DNA of 64,000 nucleotides, taken from assembly GCA_900542155.1 (NCBI GenBank), contig UQMD01000011.1:1-64000 (forward strand), in the 5' to 3' direction. A program made the position numbers and the translations under genes. Positions 8,636 through 15,594 of the stretch are shown here, in pieces. This DNA comes from an uncultured Collinsella sp. (GTDB lineage Bacteria > Actinomycetota > Coriobacteriia > Coriobacteriales > Coriobacteriaceae). The notes beneath the pieces were generated by a model that saw only the letters and a list, made by a program, of their open reading frames with translations, ran no database searches and had not been told where the DNA came from. Each line of letters starts with the position of its first letter. The stretch's first letter is position 1.

Positions 8636-9697
8636 ATGAGTGCTGTTGAGAGTCGGGTCGGAAGCGCGCTACAGCTTACCGTCGCTGTCCCTGCTTATAA
8701 CGTCGAGAGCTACCTCGCGCGAGGTCTTGAGTCCTACCTCGACCCGCGATTCGTGGGCAAGCTCGAGGTCGTCGTGGTGGACGATGGCTCTACCGACGGC
8801 ACCCGTGCGCTTGCGGAGGAGTTCGCCGCGCGCAGCCATGGCGTGATCCGCGTCATATCCAAGAAGAACGGAGGCCACGGCTCGGCCGTGAACGCCGGCC
8901 TGGCTGAGGCGCGCGGGCGCTATTTCCGCGTGGTGGACGGCGACGACTGGGTGAACACGGACGGTATGGCCGAGCTGCTCGAGCGTCTTGCCGACCTCGA
9001 TTGCGACCTTGTGGTAGACAAGAAGCGCGAGATTGACATGACTTCTGGCGAGGAGCGTCCGTTCCCGCTCGCCAAGGGCGTTGTCACGGGTCGTGAGCTC
9101 GACTTCTCCAGCGTTCTCTCCAACGGCGACACCGTGTTCCAGATCATGATCCACACGCTCACCGCGCGTACGGACTACCTACGCGGTATCGGCATCAGCC
9201 TGCTCGAGCACACCTTCTACGAGGACTATGAGTACGTGGTCAAGGCAAGCGTGCCCGCCTCTACCATCTGCTACCTCGATATCGAGGTGTACCAGTACCT
9301 GGTGGGCAACGAGAACCAGTCCGTGAGCCAGGCGAACTACGTGCGCCGCTGGGACGATCACGACCGCGTGGTCATGGAGCTCCTGGACTACCTTGAGCGC
9401 TGCGAGCATGGCGAGGTATGCGCCGCGAGCGGGGAGAGGCTTTCGGATGAGTCCGTCTACTACGTGCGCGAGAAGGTCCACCTCATCGTGGACACGCACT
9501 ACAACATCGCGTTGCTGTTCGATGAGGATCGCAGCCGTGGGCGTGCGCGCGCCAAGGCGTTCCGACGCGAGTTGAGGTGTGCGGACATAGACCAGTGGGC
9601 GCGCGGCGAGCAGCGATACCGTATGGCCACGCTCCTCAACCGCTTGAGCTTTTCGTACAACTCCATCAAGCGCTTGGTCTCCAAGCGCCGTCACTAG
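8636..9697 (+). CDS. Family 2 glycosyltransferase
   Basis: This 353-residue GT2 enzyme has LTVAVPAYNVESYL, VVDDGSTDGT, KKNGGHGSAVNAG and the metal site VVDGDDWVNTDG near residue 100. The downstream EHTFYEDYEYV segment resembles the acceptor region of capsular and teichoic glycosyltransferases. AGAGGGG lies upstream of the ATG at 8636. It belongs to the exporter-linked gene run; specificity is unknown. Confidence 0.88.
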   Translation: MSAVESRVGSALQLTVAVPAYNVESYLARGLESYLDPRFVGKLEVVVVDDGSTDGTRALAEEFAARSHGVIRVISKKNGGHGSAVNAGLAEARGRYFRVVDGDDWVNTDGMAELLERLADLDCDLVVDKKREIDMTSGEERPFPLAKGVVTGRELDFSSVLSNGDTVFQIMIHTLTARTDYLRGIGISLLEHTFYEDYEYVVKASVPASTICYLDIEVYQYLVGNENQSVSQANYVRRWDDHDRVVMELLDYLERCEHGEVCAASGERLSDESVYYVREKVHLIVDTHYNIALLFDEDRSRGRARAKAFRRELRCADIDQWARGEQRYRMATLLNRLSFSYNSIKRLVSKRRH

Positions 9698-9718
9698 CAC
9701 GCTACCAAGGGATGATTC

Positions 9719-10954
9719 ATGAGCCGCAAACCGCGCATAGCCATATTTAGCGCCGACGCCAAGCTTGGCCATGAGGTCAAGGGTGCCACGCGCTACACGT
9801 TCCTCGCGACGCTTCTCGTGGAGCGTGGCTTCAATGTCGACTTTATCACGAGCGGCTTCCAGCACTGGGAGAAGCGCCAGCGTGATTTGGCGACGTTCGA
9901 CACGAGCATGCACGCGTTCAACGTGAAGTTCATTGCCGAGCCGAGCTATCCCGCCAACATGTGCCCCCAGCGCATCTGGGCGCACCATGTGATGGCCAAG
10001 CGCGTGACGGCGTACTTCGATGTGGACCACGACTACGACCTCATCTACTGCCAGATTCCGCCCAACGATGTGACGCTCGCCGTGGGACGATCCGCGAAAC
10101 GCTACGGCATCCCCTTCGTGGTCGACGTGAACGACCTGTGGCCCGAGGCCTTCCGTATCGCGCTTGACGTTCCGGTGCTGTCCGACATAGCCTTCGCTCC
10201 GTTCGAGCGCCAAGCTCGTCGCGCGTACGCGTTGGCGGACGCCGTGGTGGGTACGTCCGACGAGTACGCCGCGCGCCCTTTCCGCGACCGCGCCGAGGAT
10301 ATCCCCAAGCTCGTGGTGTACGTGGGTAACGACCTCGAGGAGTTCGACGCGGGCGCCGCTGAGAACGTCGGCTCCGTGGAAAAGCCCGAGGGCGAGGTCT
10401 GGGTTACTTACGCGGGTAATATCTCGGCACTATACGACTTGGAGACGCTCGTCGAGGCTGTGGCGATAGCTGCCAAGGCGCATCCCGAGCTCAGACTCAA
10501 GATTCTTGGCGATGGTCCCGAACGCGCATCCGTCGAGGCGGCGGTTGAGCGAACCGGGGCGCCTGCTGGGCTTTTGGGCTACATGCCGTACCGTGTCATG
10601 GCGGCTTGGCTCAAGGCGTCCGACATGGTGGTCAACTCGCTGGTTGCGAACGCGCCCCAGAGCGTGCCCACCAAGATAGGCGATTACCTGGCCTCGGGAC
10701 GCCCCATGATTAACACGTCCATGAACGTTGAGTTTCGCGAGAAGGTCGTACGTGACGGCTTTGGCGTGAATGTTGTGCCGGGTGACGCCGAGGGGCTCGC
10801 CAGGGTGATCTGCGAGCTTGTCGAGGACGAGGCGGGACGCGCGCGCATGGGTCGCGTGGCGCGCGAGCTCGCGGCGGCACAGTTCGACCGCCCGCATTCC
10901 TATGAGGCTACCGTCGACCTCATTCGAGGCCTGATCTCCGAGCGCACGAAGTAG
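9719..10954 (+). CDS. Family 4 glycosyltransferase (WbuB-like)
   Basis: This 411-residue GT-B enzyme has an N-terminal Rossmann half with KGATRYTFLATLLVERGF and a C-terminal half with LKILGDGPERASVEAA, GYMPYRVMAAWLKASD and PTKIGDYLASGRPMI, the donor-binding region of GT4 retaining glycosyltransferases. It is the last intact gene of the exporter run, 21 bases after the previous one. Family members use UDP- or GDP-sugars; the exact donor is not visible. Confidence 0.88.
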   Translation: MSRKPRIAIFSADAKLGHEVKGATRYTFLATLLVERGFNVDFITSGFQHWEKRQRDLATFDTSMHAFNVKFIAEPSYPANMCPQRIWAHHVMAKRVTAYFDVDHDYDLIYCQIPPNDVTLAVGRSAKRYGIPFVVDVNDLWPEAFRIALDVPVLSDIAFAPFERQARRAYALADAVVGTSDEYAARPFRDRAEDIPKLVVYVGNDLEEFDAGAAENVGSVEKPEGEVWVTYAGNISALYDLETLVEAVAIAAKAHPELRLKILGDGPERASVEAAVERTGAPAGLLGYMPYRVMAAWLKASDMVVNSLVANAPQSVPTKIGDYLASGRPMINTSMNVEFREKVVRDGFGVNVVPGDAEGLARVICELVEDEAGRARMGRVARELAAAQFDRPHSYEATVDLIRGLISERTK

Positions 10955-11001
10955 ATTGCCCCCGTGAGGCGTGCTCGTCCTATACTCGGACTGATAGGAG
11001 A

Positions 11002-11352
11002 GTGCATGGTGTGTCGGGGTTGGGCGAGGCCGTGCTTGAGGGGGCGACCGACCTCAAGCTGTCCGATGAGCCGGCAATCGTGGAGATGGCCCGCTCTATT
11101 TCCGGGTTGCCCGACGATACCAAGATGACGCTCGTTCCAACCGGTCCCTTGACGAACATCACGCTGTTCCCACGTACGTACTCGGGGCGCGCCGATCGTA
11201 TCGACCGCATCGTCCTCATGGGCGGCACCACGGTTGGCGGAAACGCGACCGTGTACGCCGAGTTCAACATATGGGACGACCCCGAGGCTGCGCAGATTGT
11301 GGTCTCGGGCGGGCTACACATCGTTATGTGCCGCCTCGATGTGACCCAGAAT
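11002..11352 (+). pseudogene. Remnant of an inosine-uridine-type nucleoside hydrolase
   Basis: The frame contains HGVSGLGEAVL, LVPTGPLTNITL, RIVLMGGTTVGGNATVYAEFNIWDDPEAAQIV and LDVT, all in nucleoside-hydrolase order. About 80 N-terminal residues, including the DxDxxxDD calcium site, are gone, and the frame runs into an inverted repeat after LDVTQ, so the C-terminal third is also missing. AGGAG sits before the ATG at 11002, but the product would lack the active site. It is unrelated to the polysaccharide genes on either side. Confidence 0.75.
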
Positions 11353-11393
11353 GGCGGTTGCGGCTTTGCCTTTCCGCCATTCTGGGTCACATC
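11338..11393. repeat. Exact 20-bp inverted repeat with 16-base loop
   Basis: Arm GATGTGACCCAGAATGGCGG at 11338-11357 is repeated exactly in reverse complement at 11374-11393. The left arm begins inside the nucleoside-hydrolase LDVT codons. No T-run follows either arm. It may be a small mobile repeat, or a scar from template switching at a hairpin. Confidence 0.85.
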
Positions 11394-11404
11394 CGGAGTA
11401 CTTG

Positions 11405-11556
11405 TTATGAGACGCACTCGGCGAACTCCAGGTATTGCGTGCGGCGCCACTTGTCCATCGTGGCGGCGTAGAGGCTTTCGGTGTTGTCGAGCTCGTACCA
11501 AGCGCCGTCTGCGCCTACTCGTTGTAGCACGGCACGACGATGGAAATGCGTGGTAT
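11405..11556 (-). pseudogene. Scrap of a family 2 glycosyltransferase
   Basis: Read on the minus strand, 11518-11556 gives IPRISIVVPCYNE, the start of a GT2 enzyme with its ATG apparently changed to ATA, and then meets a stop. In another frame 11405-11515 gives a protein-like tail containing YELDNTESLYAAT and WRRTQYLEF before TAA. I read this as one gene that lost its whole middle. It lies directly after the stop of the intact GT2 gene on the same strand. Confidence 0.5.
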
Positions 11557-11562
11557 GGCGGT

Positions 11563-12525
11563 TTACCTTGCGTTCGGGTTGTCGTTGCGATAGTCACCGA
11601 AGGCGTATTTGCTATACACATTGACTTCCCACTGCTTTTTTTCGACCTTTGCCACGGAGTCGAGGATAAAACCAGTCGCGAGACTTAAGCCACACAGGAA
11701 CATAAACGATGCGGCGAGCAGGGCGGTTGGGAAGCGCGGAACAAGACCGGTCTGGAAATACTCGACAATGATGGGAATGCCCAGGGCAAGACCGATTATT
11801 GCAAACAGGAGCGCAACGAGGCTGAAGAATTTGAGCGGGCGGTAGTCCTTGAACAGCGTTCCAATCATGGCGACAACCTTGATGCCGTCACTGACGGTAT
11901 TGAGCTTAGACTCGGATCCTTCGGGGCGGTCGCGGTACTCAATAGGCACATCTTTGATGCGCCAGCGGTGGTCGACGGCATGGATGGAGAGCTCGGTTTC
12001 GATCTGAAAGCCCTCGGAAAGCACGGGGAACGTTTTGACAAAGGGGCGGCTCATGGCACGATAGCCCGTCATGACGTCATCGAAGCTGTATCCGTAGATC
12101 CATTTGATCATGGCGCGAACCAGATTGTTGCCAAAGCCGTGGAAGGCGCGCTTGTTTTCCTCGGCGTAGGTGCCGTTGGACAGGCGGTCGCCGACGGTCA
12201 TATCGGCTGTACCATTAAGAATGGGCTCGCAGAGGGCTTTTGCCGCTTCGGCGGGGTAGGTGTCGTCGCCGTCGACCATGAGGTAGCAATCGGCATCGAT
12301 ATCGCGGAACATTTGACGGCAGACATTGCCTTTTCCCTGGCGCGGCTCAAAACGCACCGTGGCGCCGTGCTCTGCCGCGATGTGTGAGGTGTCGTCCGAC
12401 GAGTTGTTGTCATATACGTAGACCGTCGCCTGCGGAAGCTCGCGGTGAAAGTCGTCAATGACTTTGCCGATCGTGAGGGCTTCGTTGTAGCAGGGGATAA
12501 TGACGGCAATAGATTCAGAATTCAC
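11563..12525 (-). CDS. Family 2 glycosyltransferase with C-terminal membrane anchor (dolichyl/undecaprenyl-phosphate type)
   Basis: This 320-residue enzyme resembles the DPM1/GtrB group, which loads a sugar onto a polyprenyl phosphate at the inner membrane face. The GT-A domain shows AVIIPCYNEALTIGKVI, the catalytic MVDGDDTYPAE at about 83-93, and the conserved DVMTGYRAMSR. Two hydrophobic segments near 230-255 and 265-290 anchor it. It starts at GTG with AAAGGAG upstream and is divergent from the exporter-ATPase pseudogene. A TATACT box in the shared 122-base gap may be its -10 element. Confidence 0.88.
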   Translation of the reverse strand: MNSESIAVIIPCYNEALTIGKVIDDFHRELPQATVYVYDNNSSDDTSHIAAEHGATVRFEPRQGKGNVCRQMFRDIDADCYLMVDGDDTYPAEAAKALCEPILNGTADMTVGDRLSNGTYAEENKRAFHGFGNNLVRAMIKWIYGYSFDDVMTGYRAMSRPFVKTFPVLSEGFQIETELSIHAVDHRWRIKDVPIEYRDRPEGSESKLNTVSDGIKVVAMIGTLFKDYRPLKFFSLVALLFAIIGLALGIPIIVEYFQTGLVPRFPTALLAASFMFLCGLSLATGFILDSVAKVEKKQWEVNVYSKYAFGDYRNDNPNAR

Positions 12526-12647
12526 TCAATGCTCCTTTGATATTCAATCGTAGAAAGTATAGCCGTTTGGCCCCGGCATCCTGAGATGTAGCCGTCTTCC
12601 ACAAGTCCGAGCGCAAATTCATCTTCTGCATCTAAAGGAATGCTGTG

Positions 12648-13240
12648 ATGACTGAATCTGTTGTTGATTACAACGAGCAGCCCCTGGCTGTCGAGGTCGA
12701 CGCCACCACCATGATCTTTAACATGGCGTCTGACTCGCTGACCAGCCTCAAAGAATGTTTTATTAAGCTCGCTAAGCATGAGTTGTTCTTTGAGGAGTTT
12801 AGGGCGCTTAACCACATCTCGTTTGATATTCACCGCGGTGAGGTCGTGGGCTTGGTCGGTACTAATGGTTCCGGCAAGTCCACGATGCTCAAGATTATCG
12901 CTGGTGTGCTCGAGCCTAGCGAGGGCAGCGTTAAGGTTCATGGCAACATTGCACCTCTGATTGAGCTTGGAGCTGGCTTTGATCCCGAGCTGACGGCATG
13001 CGAGAAAATTTATTTGAACGTTGCGCTAGTCGGCTATATCAAGGAATTTATCGATGCCGACTTTGATGGCGTTATCGAGTTCGTTGAGCTGCAGAACTTT
13101 GTCGACATGCCGCTCAAGAACTTCTCTTCGGGTATGGTTGCGCGCATCTGCCAACGTGCGTTTGGATTGAGAAGGGCGACCTTCGTATGGACGGCCCGGT
13201 CGATGAGGTATGCAAGACATACCGCGAACAGTTCAAGTAG
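12648..13240 (+). pseudogene. Inactivated polysaccharide-export ATPase (Wzt/TagH type)
   Basis: The first 160 codons are intact and closely resemble the ATPase at 6583, with the same GTNGSGKST Walker A and the SSGMVARI signature. Compared with that gene, 58 codons (174 bases) from just after VARI to ERI are missing in frame, removing Walker B and the switch histidine; both ends share the bases GCGCATC. A second lesion, one lost base near 13160, moves the remaining tail (VWIEKGDLRMDGPVDEV) out of frame, ending with TAG at 13240. It starts at ATG 12648 with AAAGGA 8 bases upstream. No partner permease remains next to it. Confidence 0.85.
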
Positions 13241-13293
13241 GTTATACTTATTTGCGCTTGGCGGGCTCGCGCTTGCTTGGCGTGCGGTTATTT

Positions 13294-13367
13294 GCTCCAT
13301 TAGCTCAGTTGGATAGAGCAGGGGACTTCTAATCCCAAGGTCGACGGTTCGAATCCGCCATGGAGCA
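13294..13367 (+). tRNA. tRNA-Arg (anticodon TCT)
   Basis: The acceptor stem GCTCCAT/ATGGAGC, D-arm TAGCTCAGTTGGATAGAGCA, anticodon loop CTTCTAA with TCT at 13328-13330, and T-arm with GGTTCGAATCC are all present. The last anticodon-stem pair is G-A. The 3' CCA is not encoded, since ACCT follows. This tRNA reads AGA, a rare codon in GC-rich genomes. Confidence 0.95.
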
Positions 13368-13381
13368 CCTTTTGTTTAATA

Positions 13382-13406
13382 AGCTCAGCTTTTGCTGGGC
13401 TTTTTT
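13382..13406 (+). terminator. Terminator of tRNA-Arg
   Basis: An 8-bp stem AGCTCAGC/GCTGGGCT with one wobble pair and a TTTT loop is followed by five T. It starts 15 bases after the tRNA. Confidence 0.85.
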
Positions 13407-13591
13407 GTTCACAAATGCGAAGTTGAGCTACTCTGTTTCTGCGGGCTCTACGATTTATGAGTTATGTAGCAATTCCAATTCTAAGACAGGGGTCGCTTGC
13501 GTTTGGCGGTTAGCCATCGACATCCTTACACTAACGCTGACTCGAAAGGCCTTATCTCCTGCCCATTTTTCTCTGCACAATTGAAGTCTGA

Positions 13592-13930
13592 AGTGGTTGG
13601 CCATACGGCGTTGTTATGATCGATGGGATCGACCTTCATTTGCATCCCCGCTGGCAGGCGCGGATTCTCGAGGACCTGGTTCGCATATTTCCAAACGTAC
13701 AGTTTATAGTTACAACGCATTCACCTGTTGTGGTGGCGTCGGTACCTCGCGATAACATCCGCATTCTTGGAGAGGGCGCTGCAACGGTGCCTGCTATGGA
13801 AACGCGTGGACGCGATGCCGGGGATATTCTCAACACCGTCCTGGGCGCATCCTCTCGACCTGAAGAGGCGGCTCGATTGTTCGATTTGTTCCAAGAGGGC
13901 CATACGCAACACCCCCGATACGACGTTTAA
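13592..13930 (+). pseudogene. Remnant of a defence-type AAA/OLD-like ATPase (PtuA-like), C-terminal end
   Basis: Only about 110 codons remain. They contain the Walker B and D-loop region GVVMIDGIDLHLHPRW and the H-loop FIVTTHSPVVVASV, characteristic of the ATPases that pair with an HNH nuclease in Septu and in some retron systems. In those families Walker B reads IDEID; here the catalytic Glu is Gly. The N-terminal half with Walker A is absent. The 185 bases between the tRNA terminator and this piece (13407-13591) show no recognisable gene. Confidence 0.6.
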
Positions 13931-14111
13931 TTACACAGCGTTGCGCGGAGAGAGCAAGCGAGAAGTTCTGGAGGCCTTGCTTGCAGAGCAGGGCCATCTC
14001 TGCGCTTATTGCACGTGCAGGATCGGCGTTGGTGATCGTCTGGCTACGATTGAGCATTTATTTCCGCATTTTTGTTTCGTTGGGTTAGTTTTGCCTGAAT
14101 GTATCCCCTAA
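13902..14111 (+). pseudogene. Remnant of an HNH endonuclease (PtuB / retron-associated type)
   Basis: In the frame overlapping the end of the ATPase piece, the sequence reads NTPDTTFNY, then EVLEALLAEQGHLCAYCTCRI and LATIEHLFP. The CxxC and the IEH segment are the zinc and HNH signature of the nuclease family that accompanies PtuA-type ATPases. It is cut off soon after IEHLFP, where family members continue for more than 100 residues, and its N-terminus is merged with the ATPase tail. With the preceding remnant it marks a lost defence cassette next to a tRNA gene. Confidence 0.55.
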
Positions 14112-14222
14112 TTCGATGAATTCTCTTTACATTATCGATTGTATAGCCGCTTATAAAGCTATATATACATATATACTAGTTTATAAATTTATATAAGCGA
14201 CGTTTGCCTGAGGATTCTGGTT

Positions 14223-15326
14223 ATGGACAAAGCCAAGTTCTACAATCCATTTCGTCCGACCGCCGGTGCGGAGCCTCCTCGAATCATCGGTCGTGATGAT
14301 ATCTCTCTCGAGTTCGTGGAGGGTCTCATGTCCGGCGTTGGCGCCCCCGCACGTCTTATGCGAATCACAGGCCCGCGCGGGTCGGGGAAAACGGTTCTTC
14401 TTTGCGATCTGCGCGACCGAGCGATTGAACTGGGTTGGAAGGCCGTTGTTGTTTCGGCTGGTCCGCGTTTGTCGCACAATCTTATGGAGCAGATTCAAGA
14501 CCAACTGACTTTTTCCTCCGCTTCGCTTGGCGTTAACGTTGGTATTGCTTCTGCTAAGTTGGACATTTCTTCAAGCGAAATAAGCCTTCGAGCAAAACTA
14601 AAGCAGATTGCACAGGGCTCAAAGGGCCTGTTTATTGCTGTTGATGAAGTCCAAGATGCCCCAGTTGAGGAAATGCGTATTATTGCCTCAACAGTTCAAT
14701 TGCTCATTGGGGAGAAAGCCAACATCGCTCTTGCCTTTGCCGGATTGCCAACGGGCGTTATGGATCTCATTAACGGCAAGGCACTTACTTTTCTTCGCCG
14801 CGCGGTTCCCGAAGACCTTGCTCCTATCAATCAAATCGAGATTGCACTTTCTTTGAGTGATAGCTTTAACGCGACCGGTCTTTCTCTCGACGGGGATTTG
14901 CTATCAAAAGCGGCGAGAGCAACAAAAGGTTATGCGTATTTAGTTCAACTTGTTGGGTATTCAATCTGGCAGCGCGCCAACCTTCATCGGGAAAAATCAA
15001 CTCTCGTTAGTGAGCGCGATGTTGATGAAGGTATCCTGCTTGCCGAAGCTCGTTTCCACGACGTGGTCCACGAGCCTGCAATTTCGGGTCTTTCCCGTAA
15101 TGAAATCAACTACCTGTATGCCATGTGCGAGGATAGTAGGCAATCCAAGACCTCGGATTTAGCCAAACGCCTTGGTAAAAAGACGAGTGAGCTGAGTTCT
15201 GTTAGGGCCAAGCTGCTTTCACGAGAAGTAATCCAGGCGCCTCAGAGGGGCTATGTTCAATTTGCTGTGCCGGATTTGGACGAGTATCTCAAAGATAATA
15301 GAGATGAGATTCTATCGAGGTATTAA
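14223..15326 (+). CDS. AAA-family ATPase with C-terminal winged helix, function unknown
   Basis: This 367-residue soluble P-loop ATPase of the AAA_16/archaeal-ATPase type has Walker A GPRGSGKT (50-57) and Walker B LFIAVDEVQD near 135-145. The last 70 residues (SRNEINYLYAM, then KTSDLAKRLGKKTSELSSVRAKL) look like a winged helix-turn-helix, as in Orc1/Cdc6-like and STAND-type proteins. It stands alone behind a very AT-rich upstream region (14112-14222), with TGAGGA before the ATG, and has lower GC than its surroundings, fitting an acquired gene. Stand-alone members have been linked to toxin-antitoxin-like or defence roles, but nothing here proves that. Confidence 0.75.
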   Translation: MDKAKFYNPFRPTAGAEPPRIIGRDDISLEFVEGLMSGVGAPARLMRITGPRGSGKTVLLCDLRDRAIELGWKAVVVSAGPRLSHNLMEQIQDQLTFSSASLGVNVGIASAKLDISSSEISLRAKLKQIAQGSKGLFIAVDEVQDAPVEEMRIIASTVQLLIGEKANIALAFAGLPTGVMDLINGKALTFLRRAVPEDLAPINQIEIALSLSDSFNATGLSLDGDLLSKAARATKGYAYLVQLVGYSIWQRANLHREKSTLVSERDVDEGILLAEARFHDVVHEPAISGLSRNEINYLYAMCEDSRQSKTSDLAKRLGKKTSELSSVRAKLLSREVIQAPQRGYVQFAVPDLDEYLKDNRDEILSRY

Positions 15327-15369
15327 GGCTTCAGATTAAATCTCCGAGATTAAATGTACAACGATTGAA

Positions 15370-15410
15370 GGCGGCTCACGGTAAGGTGCCGTGAGCCGCC
15401 CTGTTCGATT
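15370..15410 (+). terminator. Terminator after the AAA ATPase
   Basis: A perfect 12-bp stem GGCGGCTCACGG (15370-15381)/CCGTGAGCCGCC (15389-15400) with a 7-base loop is followed by CTGTTCGATTT. The T-run is weak but the stem is very stable. Confidence 0.7.
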
Positions 15411-15530
15411 TGCTTCTGTTTGCGATTGGCCAAAAGAGTAGCTCGGCATAGTGACCTCTTAGTCCCCCTGCCACCCCCCTCATCCTCTAAAAAAGTTCTT
15501 AAGACAGCCTTAAAGGCGCCTCGGCTTGCG

Positions 15531-15561
15531 TTGACAGCGTACAATACGCATGTTTGACTAT
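15531..15561 (+). promoter_or_regulatory. Possible promoter of the pel operon
   Basis: TTGACA at 15531-15536 is a consensus -35 box. The best downstream match, GACTAT at 15556-15561, is 19 bases away and poor, so the -10 element is uncertain. GGAAGGGG lies just before the pelD ATG. Confidence 0.3.
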
Positions 15562-15594
15562 GGCAAAAGTGGAATGTAAGGGAAGGGGCGCGCC

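Noticed and set aside
12526..12941. Minus-strand open frame between the divergent glycosyltransferase and ATPase genes
   Set aside because: Most of it is the antisense shadow of the ATPase pseudogene; the remaining 120 bases give no recognisable protein and probably hold promoters.
13360..13584. Open frame of 74 codons after tRNA-Arg
   Set aside because: It starts inside the tRNA 3' end, crosses the terminator and resembles nothing.
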